A stretch of DNA of 5,712 nt from Dehalococcoidia bacterium (GTDB lineage: Bacteria > Chloroflexota > Dehalococcoidia > GIF9 > UBA5629). Shown piece by piece: positions 1 through 5,629 of the stretch (its first letter is position 1; the number at the start of each line of letters is the position of its first letter). The notes beneath the pieces are model-generated. The model did not search any database. It was not told where the DNA came from and was given only the letters and a program-made list of their open reading frames with translations. Where the stretch lies: assembly GCA_041653995.1 (NCBI GenBank), contig JBAZEK010000030.1, forward strand, positions 1 through 5,712, written 5' to 3'. The position numbers and the translations under genes were made by a program.

Positions 1-1
1 G

Positions 2-424
2 GCGGACGATAAGCTGCTTGCTGTGGGGCAGCAGCTGGACGCCTTGACGCAATTTGTGCAGCAGCTCGCGGGAGGTGAAACAATGACTATAGGAAGAACA
101 CAGGAAGTGCCCTTCCAGCAGATACTGCTGCCCGGGCAGGCGGTAAGGCTGGTGGCGCAATCGCCTTATGCCGGATACGTCAGAAAGATATTGAGGCACT
201 GGCCGGCTGGATGCAACGCATTAGTCGATGTAGCCGTGGGCGTAGGCAACAAGCGCGTGCTGCCGGAGACGGGCTTTATGGCCTTGAACGACGCTACGCC
301 CGTCTTCGATAACCTCAGCGTGCCGGTAAAGCAGGGCGAGAACATCTGGGTGGAGCTGCAGAACGGCGACGCGATAAATCCGCATACGATAACGGTCTCA
401 GTGACGGTGGAGGAGGCTCTCTAA
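2..424 (+). CDS. Putative virion surface or tail accessory protein, left end truncated
   Basis: I do not recognise a named family. The frame is open from the left edge to TAA at 422-424, so the gene probably begins outside the window. The first ~25 residues visible (ADDKLLAVGQQLDALTQFVQ and on) look like an amphipathic or coiled-coil helix. After that comes a ~110-residue all-beta segment with VPFQQILLPGQAVRL, an aromatic/Pro/Gly turn region (HWPAGCNALVDVAVG), GFMALNDATPVFDNL and a closing strand HTITVSVTVE. This pattern suggests a small beta sandwich, as in phage tail or fibre accessory proteins (inference). Two alternative starts exist. GTG at 23 has no ribosome site. ATG at 83 sits 4 bases behind GGAGGTGA and would give a 113-residue protein holding only the beta domain. 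The upstream frame looks coding (sensible residues, GC-rich third positions), so I prefer the longer reading. The gene overlaps the next by one base (TAATG), which suggests translational coupling. Confidence 0.75.
   Translation, partial: ADDKLLAVGQQLDALTQFVQQLAGGETMTIGRTQEVPFQQILLPGQAVRLVAQSPYAGYVRKILRHWPAGCNALVDVAVGVGNKRVLPETGFMALNDATPVFDNLSVPVKQGENIWVELQNGDAINPHTITVSVTVEEAL
71..78 (+). promoter_or_regulatory. Internal ribosome binding site GGAGGTGA
   Basis: GGAGGTGA matches the anti-Shine-Dalgarno sequence over its whole length and is followed after 4 bases (AACA) by ATG at 83-85, in frame with the open frame that enters from the left edge. It either marks the true start of a 113-residue protein or drives a second, shorter product from inside the longer gene. 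No stop codon in that frame separates it from the upstream coding sequence. Confidence 0.6.
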
Positions 425-1206
425 TGTTTACAGTTGCGAAGACTTGGACGATACCGACGCGCGGCGCGGGGCTGCCGGATTACTCTGTTGCTGCCCCTAT
501 AGGCCAGGCAGGGCGGGATGGCTTATATACAACTTCAGACCAAGCGGAGCTGGCGGCTAGACTGGGAGCCTATAACTCGGTCGACAGGCGCGGGAACGTT
601 GTCTGCCACGATAACTTCGAGAGCGGCATTGAGTCATGGGTGCCGGCACTTGGTGCCGGAGCCGGGGCTAACTGTGAATGGAGCCCGGAGAGTTTCAGAA
701 ACGGCGGCTTTAGCTTGAAGTTAAGCAGCGGCCTCCTTACTGCGTCCACAGTACAGAGGTCCTGGGGGGTAAAAGAACCCAATAAAGCGGGTTACGAATT
801 TTCCTTTGCCGTGCAGTTTTACGATACGCTTGCGGGCTTGAACTATTACAACGATAATACCAACGTTTATTTTACGGCATGGTATTTAGATGGGCCAAGC
901 CTTCTGCTGTATACATACAACGACCCCCCTCTGGTTGAGATCATAGATGACGTACAATTATATTGGGACTACCATTCGTATAGCTCAATAAAACTGGTGT
1001 GGGACACGCAGACCGGGCAATATGTAAGGATCCTTGTAAATCAATTGGAAATGGATATCAGCCAATATAAAGTACCTTTTCTGCCGGCTCCGGGGACTGG
1101 TAGATATATGGTTGGAGCGTTCTCGATATCTGGCCTCGGTGGCCTAAATCATCATGTGTACATTGACGATTTCATCGCGACGATCAACGAGCCGAATAAC
1201 ACTTAG
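424..1206 (+). CDS. Putative phage adhesin with lectin-like jelly-roll domain
   Basis: 260 residues. The ATG overlaps the preceding TAA (TAATG), with GGAGGAGG at 409-416 as ribosome site. Residues 1-60 are a short N-terminal region ending in QAELAARLGAYNSVDRRGNV, a segment that looks like a docking or linker element. From about residue 61 (CHDNFESGIESW) to residue 254 the sequence alternates hydrophobic strands and polar or aromatic turns and ends in HHVYIDDFIATI. A start of the type 'DNFESG..SW' and a closing 'YIDDF' strand are typical of concanavalin-like or LamG-like jelly rolls and carbohydrate-binding modules, so glycan binding at the virion surface is a reasonable inference. There is no signal peptide and no catalytic motif I can name. 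DNA composition falls from about 60% GC in the first part to about 37-47% around 781-900, as in the two beta-helix genes downstream. Specific function is unknown. Confidence 0.8.
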   Translation: MFTVAKTWTIPTRGAGLPDYSVAAPIGQAGRDGLYTTSDQAELAARLGAYNSVDRRGNVVCHDNFESGIESWVPALGAGAGANCEWSPESFRNGGFSLKLSSGLLTASTVQRSWGVKEPNKAGYEFSFAVQFYDTLAGLNYYNDNTNVYFTAWYLDGPSLLLYTYNDPPLVEIIDDVQLYWDYHSYSSIKLVWDTQTGQYVRILVNQLEMDISQYKVPFLPAPGTGRYMVGAFSISGLGGLNHHVYIDDFIATINEPNNT

Positions 1207-1216
1207 GAGATGAGTT

Positions 1217-1888
1217 ATGTCTGGAGCGGGAAGCAAAATATTCGGTAAGGATTACTTAAACTCTACCGCGGGCCTTGATGTCTGGATACCGCTGCGCCTG
1301 CTTCCGGACGGCTCGATCTCCGTTACCTCAAGCACTGTTGTAGATGAGGGGATCGCCACCGGCGGCCTGACAACACAGTTGACCGATACCACGAAGGATT
1401 GGGAAGTCAACATATTTGAGGGCGCGACCATAGAGATAATCCACGCCGGCGTAACTTACCATCGCACGGTAAACGGTAATATCGCCAATACTATAGGCTT
1501 CGCTACACTGGGTGTTATAGTTGCCGCCGGAGATATTTATCGCATAATGCGCAGCATCGATCCCATGACGCCCATCGATAAAGGCGTGATCCACAACACG
1601 GCTTACTTAACGCCGAATAACTTTTTCGGTACGGCCCTCACGCCTTATGTGGTGCCTACCCTCTTCCGCTGCCAGGGGGCTTTCAGTGTGGCCGGCGTGC
1701 TGAGCGTGACCATCATCAGAGGCGGCAACACACAGGTTGTGGAGTTTAACCACGGCGTGGCTTTACCGGCCAGCGCGCTTTTTGAGTTCGATACGCTGGT
1801 CCAGGACAGCACTACTATCAACTACCGCTATAGCGTAAATTGCACTATCATGACTTTCAGCGTACTGGAGATCCCGGCAGCTATTTAA
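1217..1888 (+). CDS. Putative phage tail fibre or minor structural protein
   Basis: 223 residues. The start ATG at 1217 has AGGAGA at 1205-1210 overlapping the stop of the previous gene, with a 10-base gap between the genes. Residues 1-45 are an N-terminal region (LDVWIPLRLLPDGSISV). Residues 47-110 form a compact beta module: TGGLTTQLTDTTKDWEVN, GATIEIIHAGVTYHRTV, NTIGF, AAGDIYRI. Modules with this 'TLTDTTKDW...G..Y...I..N.A.TI.F....AAGD.Y.I' layout recur in phage fibre and surface proteins from metagenomes (recalled from general knowledge, not searched). Residues 123-223 are a second beta-rich domain with many Thr, Val and Phe and a strand-rich C-terminus (TIMTFSVLEI). There is no membrane segment, signal peptide or enzyme motif. 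A structural or receptor-binding role is inferred from these beta domains and from position between a lectin-like adhesin and two tailspikes. Confidence 0.75.
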   Translation: MSGAGSKIFGKDYLNSTAGLDVWIPLRLLPDGSISVTSSTVVDEGIATGGLTTQLTDTTKDWEVNIFEGATIEIIHAGVTYHRTVNGNIANTIGFATLGVIVAAGDIYRIMRSIDPMTPIDKGVIHNTAYLTPNNFFGTALTPYVVPTLFRCQGAFSVAGVLSVTIIRGGNTQVVEFNHGVALPASALFEFDTLVQDSTTINYRYSVNCTIMTFSVLEIPAAI

Positions 1889-1897
1889 GGAGTTGAC

Positions 1898-3301
1898 ATG
1901 CCTAGAGGAGGAACACCTGCACAGGGACTTTGGATGCCGCCGAGAGTGGCAACGCTCTTCGTGGCCGCTTCCGACGCTTTAGACAAGTGCCGGGCCCAGG
2001 CGGATTACATCTGCGACGGCGTGGCGGATGACGTGCAGATCAACGCGGCCATGGCAGCTCTGCCAGCCGCCGGAGGGCGGGTTGTACTTTCCGAGGGTAC
2101 TTTCGTACTGGCTGAATCGATAGTTTTCCCTGATGATAATATAGTGCTAGAGGGCCAGGGTTGGTGCACCGGAATCATCGCCACGGCATTAGCCACAGGA
2201 GATCATGCTATACAGATGATAGGCAAGGTTTTCTGCTGCGTTAAAAACTTAGCTATACTTGGTTCTGCTGGTACCGGTAACACAGTACATTGTATATTTA
2301 TCGATGACGGCAGCGATATGTTTATAATAGATGGCGTTTATATTGCGGCAAGTGATGCCGACGGTATTCACGTTGAAGGCACGGTCACACAATATGGCGT
2401 GATAAAAGGATGTTATATAAACGCAACAGATGGTTATGGTATTTATATCTCAATGGATGCTGCGAATACGAGCATGTCTTTCAAAATACATGATAACCAT
2501 ATTGAGAGTGCGGGAGGTGCCGGAATATACTTTGGTCAGTGTAACGGCCATTATTATCACGAAATAAATGACAACCTTATAATTAGTTGTGACTATGGAG
2601 TAGATTATGGCGTAGCCACGGTTCCGACATTTGGGTTAATGGAATCCTCCATAATTAATAATACTATAGTGGGCGCCTCGAATGATGGTATACGCCTTCT
2701 GTCCGATTCTGACAACAACTCCATCGAAAACAACTACATCAATGGTTGCGGCGGGTACGGAATCAATATCGGCGGGCCGACATGCGGCGAGAACAGGGCT
2801 ATGAATAATAAGCTGATCGGCAATGTGACCGGTCAGATCCAAGACTTAGGGGTGCATACCCAGCTTCCCGAGATATTTATCCCCGTGCCCAACCCCTCCT
2901 CCAATATAGGCGCCCACCCCTGCGAACAGCTCACCGACGGCCTTGAAGTAGTAAGCCGCTTCAACGTGTGCATCCCGCTTAACTTCCAGGAGCTGGTGAC
3001 CTGCGAGGCCGTGGTGGTCCCGGGAGATACCGGAAACTTCCGGCGCAGCGTGGCCACAGACTGGGGCGAGATAGCAAGCGGAGAGTCTTACAACATCGAC
3101 TCCGGGGCCGTAGCCGAAGGTAACGTGGCGGTAACAGGAACTCAGGTAGAAGGCATCGATATAGCCGCGGCTTTTGTAGGCGTGGGGGCTCTTGGCCCGG
3201 GTGATATAGTGGGCGTGGCCTTTACGCGCCACGGAGACGATGCGCTGGACACAGTGGGCGCTGACTGCTATCTTTTGGGGATCATGTTGAGGTACGTGTA
3301 A
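1898..3301 (+). CDS. Tailspike-like right-handed parallel beta-helix protein (pectate-lyase-3 type), copy 1
   Basis: 467 residues. AAGGAG at 1887-1892 lies 5 bases before the ATG. Residues 20-75 carry the cap typical of the pectate-lyase-3 family: VAASDALDK, YICDGVADDVQINAAMAAL, AAGGRVVLSEGTF. Residues ~75-315 are a series of beta-helix rungs of about 20-30 residues with repeated G-I/V-x-I/V and N-x-I patterns (GIHVEG, GYGIYIS, DNHIESAGGAGIYF, NTIVGASNDGIRL, NNYINGCGGYGINI). From about residue 320 a separate all-beta C-terminal domain follows, ending GADCYLLGIMLRYV. In phages such proteins are tailspikes or depolymerases that bind or cut surface polysaccharide. Neither a catalytic centre nor a substrate can be assigned by eye, so it may only bind. 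The body is Cys-rich. Composition is about 68% GC at 2041-2100, 33-42% in sampled lines of the body, and about 68% again near 2881. The stop overlaps the next ATG (TAATG), so the two spikes are probably translated together. Confidence 0.88.
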   Translation: MPRGGTPAQGLWMPPRVATLFVAASDALDKCRAQADYICDGVADDVQINAAMAALPAAGGRVVLSEGTFVLAESIVFPDDNIVLEGQGWCTGIIATALATGDHAIQMIGKVFCCVKNLAILGSAGTGNTVHCIFIDDGSDMFIIDGVYIAASDADGIHVEGTVTQYGVIKGCYINATDGYGIYISMDAANTSMSFKIHDNHIESAGGAGIYFGQCNGHYYHEINDNLIISCDYGVDYGVATVPTFGLMESSIINNTIVGASNDGIRLLSDSDNNSIENNYINGCGGYGINIGGPTCGENRAMNNKLIGNVTGQIQDLGVHTQLPEIFIPVPNPSSNIGAHPCEQLTDGLEVVSRFNVCIPLNFQELVTCEAVVVPGDTGNFRRSVATDWGEIASGESYNIDSGAVAEGNVAVTGTQVEGIDIAAAFVGVGALGPGDIVGVAFTRHGDDALDTVGADCYLLGIMLRYV

Positions 3302-4725
3302 TGGCTTACGAAAATAAAGGCGCAATGGCGGCGACGATTGTAGTGGCCGCGAGCGATAGCCTGAACAAGGCCGCCGCGAACTACGTGTGCGACGGGGTGG
3401 CTGACAACGTTGAGATCCAGGCGGCGATCGATGCGCTGCCGGCGGGGGGCGGGAAGGTGGTGCTGCTGGAGGGGACGTTCAATCTAGCCAGCACATTAAC
3501 AGGTATAGTAGGTTTAGCTTTAGTAGGGTGTGGTAAAAATACAATACTTTTTCTTTCAGATGGCGCTGAATGTCACATGGTTAATTTAGTTAATCTTAGT
3601 GACGTGTCTATATGTGATATAGTGTTTGATGGTAATAGGGCGGGTCAGACTGTTGCAGCTCATATAGTAAGAATAGAAAATACCCCCGATGTTTATTTAG
3701 AATATCTTGAAGTTAAAAATGCGGCACAACATGGGATAATCGCCGTTGCAGTTGGATCAAATGGCAGAATTATAGTTCAGTCGTGTTATACTCATGATAA
3801 TGGCGACGCGATAAATGTAGGCAGTGGGGTATATTTGGCTAACGCCGATAATTCCGTCGTAAGTGATTTAATTTCTCATGATAATACAGCGGATGGCTGT
3901 CAATTTATAAACTCCGACAATTTAGTAATATCAGCAACTTGTGTTGATAACGACAGATACGGAATTATGTTGGATGCAAGCCATAATGCCATTATAAAAG
4001 GTATATGTAAAGGGTCTTCTGTAGGCTGCTATATGGGGGCAAGTAATTACGCGAATATGGATATAGTATCTCAAGACAATAAACTTGATGGGATACGTTT
4101 TCAAGACTGCATATATTGCAACTGCAATTTTAATTCTCTGAATAATGGGCAAGGTGGGATAGGTGCAGGATTAAATTTAAGAGGAGCTACAAATCACTGT
4201 AATATTAGAGGTATTGCGTTAGACAATCAGGGGATAGCTACTCAAGACTATGGTGTTTTAGAGGGCAATACAAGCGACTATAATAATATCAGAAACGTTG
4301 TAGTCGTAGGCTATTCTACGTTGCCTATGTATATAGTTGGGTTACATACCATAGTTGACAAATCTTATATATCAGTGAAATTAGATTTATCTGGTGCCGC
4401 GGCGGATATTGAGGTTTATTTTGCAGATACACCGGGATGTTTAGTAGGTTATACAATTGTTTATACAGAAGCCTCATCCGCCGATGCCGGCGTTAATGTT
4501 CGCTTAGGTCGATACCAAGATGGCGTGGCTCTTGATGATGATTATTTTGACCTTGTTGTTTCAGAGGTTAGTAAAGCATTAGGTTACCACAAAACCTATG
4601 TATCGGGGGATCTTACACAAAAAGTTATAGCTGCCGGCGATACAGTAACCGTCGGCACCGCCGGCGGCAAGACCGGCACCGGAGAGGTGATGATAATCCT
4701 GCACATAGCGGAGATGGCAAGCTAG
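3301..4725 (+). CDS. Tailspike-like right-handed parallel beta-helix protein (pectate-lyase-3 type), copy 2
   Basis: 474 residues. The ATG overlaps the stop of copy 1, with GAGGT at 3289-3293 as ribosome site. Residues 12-61 repeat the cap of copy 1 with clear homology (VVAASDSLNK, VCDGVADNVEIQAAIDALPA, GGGKVVLLEGTF). Residues ~62-350 are beta-helix rungs rich in Asn, Asp, Ser and Cys (NVGSGVYLANADNSVVSDLI, SHDNTADGCQF, DNDRYGIMLDASHNAIIKGI, QDCIYCNCNFN). Residues ~358-474 form a different C-terminal beta domain (YISVKLDLSGAAADIEVYF to EVMIILHIAEMAS), perhaps for trimerisation or receptor binding. It does not resemble the C-terminus of copy 1. GC is 62-75% up to 3480, 25-45% in sampled lines of the body, and about 63% again from roughly 4630, with TTA and other AT-rich codons in between. 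That pattern suggests a body acquired by recombination. Depolymerase or binding function is inferred from the fold only. Confidence 0.88.
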   Translation: MAYENKGAMAATIVVAASDSLNKAAANYVCDGVADNVEIQAAIDALPAGGGKVVLLEGTFNLASTLTGIVGLALVGCGKNTILFLSDGAECHMVNLVNLSDVSICDIVFDGNRAGQTVAAHIVRIENTPDVYLEYLEVKNAAQHGIIAVAVGSNGRIIVQSCYTHDNGDAINVGSGVYLANADNSVVSDLISHDNTADGCQFINSDNLVISATCVDNDRYGIMLDASHNAIIKGICKGSSVGCYMGASNYANMDIVSQDNKLDGIRFQDCIYCNCNFNSLNNGQGGIGAGLNLRGATNHCNIRGIALDNQGIATQDYGVLEGNTSDYNNIRNVVVVGYSTLPMYIVGLHTIVDKSYISVKLDLSGAAADIEVYFADTPGCLVGYTIVYTEASSADAGVNVRLGRYQDGVALDDDYFDLVVSEVSKALGYHKTYVSGDLTQKVIAAGDTVTVGTAGGKTGTGEVMIILHIAEMAS

Positions 4726-4748
4726 GGGAATAATCAATTGTATGAGCC

Positions 4749-5246
4749 ATGTTTACATACGAAGAAATATCGGTGATATCGGGGTTGAGCGTACTGGGCG
4801 CCGGCATATTGACCTGGTGCCTCAAGATGCAGTGGGACCAGCACACCCTGGGCAAGACCATAAAGCAGTGGATGGGCAAAGCCGGTGAGCTCGAAGCCAA
4901 GAACATCGAGATCGATAAAAAGGTCGCCGTCATGGAGAGGGAGTACGATTTCATGTGCGGGTTAGTATTGGAAGACGTAAAGATGAGGCGCGGGGACCTG
5001 TGGGAGCACCACAGCCCCTTAAAGCCCACGCCGCAGGCCGTGGCTCTGATACCGGAAGATATCATGGCCACGCTCAGATCCTACAACGGCGGCACCGGAG
5101 AAAAGGGCAATCAGTGCCTGCTCAAGGCCCTTTACATATCGGACAAGTTAAGCGTGGAGCGCCTGGCGGAGGCCGCGCGGGACAAAGGCATGACGGTCCT
5201 AGAGCTGATAGCTCTAGTAACGGATATGGATGGTAACCATGAGTGA
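4749..5246 (+). CDS. Single-pass membrane protein with coiled coil, function unknown
   Basis: 165 residues. The start is fixed by an in-frame TGA at 4743-4745, and ATG 4749 is the first possible start. No good ribosome site lies near it (AGGGGAA at 4724-4730 is 18 bases away), so translation may depend on coupling. Residues ~7-25 (ISVISGLSVLGAGILTWCL) form a probable N-terminal membrane segment. Residues ~35-65 are a charged helix likely to form a coiled coil (GKAGELEAKNIEIDKKVAVM). The C-terminal part is polar and helical (LSVERLAEAARDKGMTVLEL). The layout, a membrane helix plus coiled coil directly after tailspike genes, brings to mind small phage membrane proteins linked to lysis (holin-associated or XhlA-like), though XhlA has the opposite order. 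I find no decisive family motif. It is followed, with an 8-base overlap, by two more single-pass proteins. Confidence 0.8.
   Translation: MFTYEEISVISGLSVLGAGILTWCLKMQWDQHTLGKTIKQWMGKAGELEAKNIEIDKKVAVMEREYDFMCGLVLEDVKMRRGDLWEHHSPLKPTPQAVALIPEDIMATLRSYNGGTGEKGNQCLLKALYISDKLSVERLAEAARDKGMTVLELIALVTDMDGNHE
5199..5217. repeat. Perfect 8-bp inverted repeat with 3-base loop
   Basis: CTAGAGCT (5199-5206), loop GAT, AGCTCTAG (5210-5217). As RNA this is a full 8-base-pair hairpin. It lies in the last codons of the coiled-coil membrane protein, 21 bases upstream of the preferred start of the next gene. No U-run follows, so it is not a normal intrinsic terminator. It may be chance, but it could affect translation or RNA stability at the junction. 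Confidence 0.5.
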
Positions 5247-5472
5247 GAAATTGGTATGGGGTCTTTTAGGCGGAAGCGTCGCCCTGGGGTTGGGCTGGAT
5301 GATATGGAAGCGTGAAGGGCAGGGCCTCGGGAGGAACCGCGGCACGAGCCCGGGCGCGGGGCCCGGCGGTTACTGCGTATGCCCGTCGTGCGGGTACAGT
5401 GCGCCGCATACTACCGGAGTGCCCTGCTACCTGACCAAGTGCCCTTCCTGCGGTAATTCAATGATGAGGTGA
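5239..5472 (+). CDS. Membrane-anchored six-cysteine metal-ribbon protein
   Basis: 77 residues from ATG 5239. An ATG at 5230 in the same frame would add MVT. I prefer 5239 because the protein then starts MSEK, exactly like the next gene, and overlaps the upstream stop by 8 bases (ATGAGTGA). Neither start has a strong ribosome site, so coupling is likely. Residues 5-23 (LVWGLLGGSVALGLGWMIW) are a probable membrane anchor with N-terminus short and polar. Residues 27-44 are a Gly/Arg/Pro linker (GQGLGRNRGTSPGAGPGG). Residues 45-72 hold six cysteines: CVCPSCGY...C....CPSCG (Cys 46, 48, 51, 63, 68, 71) plus His 57. Two CPSCG knuckles are typical of zinc ribbons or rubredoxin-like sites. A similar Gly-rich tract plus 'CVCPxCGY..PH..GVPCY...CPxCG' domain is known to me from small uncharacterised proteins of anaerobic bacteria. 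Metal identity and function are unknown. Confidence 0.82.
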   Translation: MSEKLVWGLLGGSVALGLGWMIWKREGQGLGRNRGTSPGAGPGGYCVCPSCGYSAPHTTGVPCYLTKCPSCGNSMMR

Positions 5473-5473
5473 G
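5466..5473 (+). promoter_or_regulatory. Ribosome binding site GAGGTGAG for the 47-residue gene
   Basis: GAGGTGAG spans the stop codon of the metal-ribbon gene (TGA 5470-5472) and lies 2 bases before ATG 5476. The match to the anti-Shine-Dalgarno sequence is long, although the spacing to the start is short. It supports the short downstream gene as real. Confidence 0.6.
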
Positions 5474-5475
5474 TT

Positions 5476-5619
5476 ATGAGCGAAAAGAAAAAAACAGTCG
5501 TATTGGGAGTAGTAGGTGTAGCCTCAGCGCTGGGGCTGGGATGGCTGCTGTCGAAGATCATCGGAGATGATGAGCGAGAAGGCACGCCCGATGCCGAAGT
5601 AAGCGTGTACTGGGATTAA
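5476..5619 (+). CDS. Small single-pass membrane protein, 47 residues
   Basis: The protein begins MSEKKKTVVLGVVGVASALG and ends EVSVYWD before TAA at 5617-5619. Residues ~7-29 are a hydrophobic Gly/Val/Leu-rich helix, preceded by three lysines (positive, so the N-terminus is probably cytoplasmic) and followed by an acidic tail (DDEREGTPDAE). The N-terminal 25 residues resemble the preceding metal-ribbon protein: both start MSEK and both have ALGLGW at the end of the helix. The two therefore look like a duplicated anchor with different C-terminal parts. The evidence that it is real is the strong ribosome site at 5466-5473, the 3-base gap to the previous gene, and the strong ribosome site of the next gene overlapping its stop. 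Possible roles are a holin-like or antiholin-like peptide or a membrane anchor. None can be proven from sequence. Confidence 0.75.
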   Translation: MSEKKKTVVLGVVGVASALGLGWLLSKIIGDDEREGTPDAEVSVYWD

Positions 5620-5625
5620 GGAGGA
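5618..5625 (+). promoter_or_regulatory. Ribosome binding site AAGGAGGA for the last gene
   Basis: AAGGAGGA overlaps the TAA of the 47-residue gene and lies 4 bases before ATG 5630. It is one of the strongest Shine-Dalgarno matches in the window and fixes the start of the truncated last gene. Confidence 0.75.
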
Positions 5626-5629
5626 CGCC

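Noticed and set aside
2846..3325. 159-residue open frame on the minus strand
   Set aside because: It lies entirely opposite the end of the first tailspike gene, has no ribosome site, and gives a His/Tyr-rich peptide without fold-like pattern. It is a shadow of the GC-rich + strand gene.
424..4725. Diversity-generating retroelement target in one of the adhesins
   Set aside because: There is no nearby template repeat, no reverse transcriptase, and no AAC/AAT-dense variable tract at a C-terminus within the window.
4742..4888. 48-codon reading from the ATG seven bases upstream of the coiled-coil protein start
   Set aside because: It is in another frame, almost fully overlaps a better gene, and shows no membrane segment or other recognisable pattern.
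4625..5071. 148-residue open frame on the minus strand
   Set aside because: It spans the junction of two well-supported + strand genes and has a low-complexity Arg/Cys/Ser stretch. No start signal supports it.
4955..5236. 93-residue alternative-frame reading inside the coiled-coil membrane protein gene, considered as an embedded spanin-type gene
   Set aside because: No lipoprotein signal, no membrane segment and no ribosome site. The peptide is Arg/Gly/Ala-rich, as expected for a shifted reading of GC-rich DNA.
5488..5494. Run of seven A in the 47-residue gene, considered as a programmed frameshift site
   Set aside because: The normal frame already gives a coherent membrane protein whose stop is placed exactly at the next ribosome site, so no frameshift is needed. 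It remains a possible sequencing-error spot.
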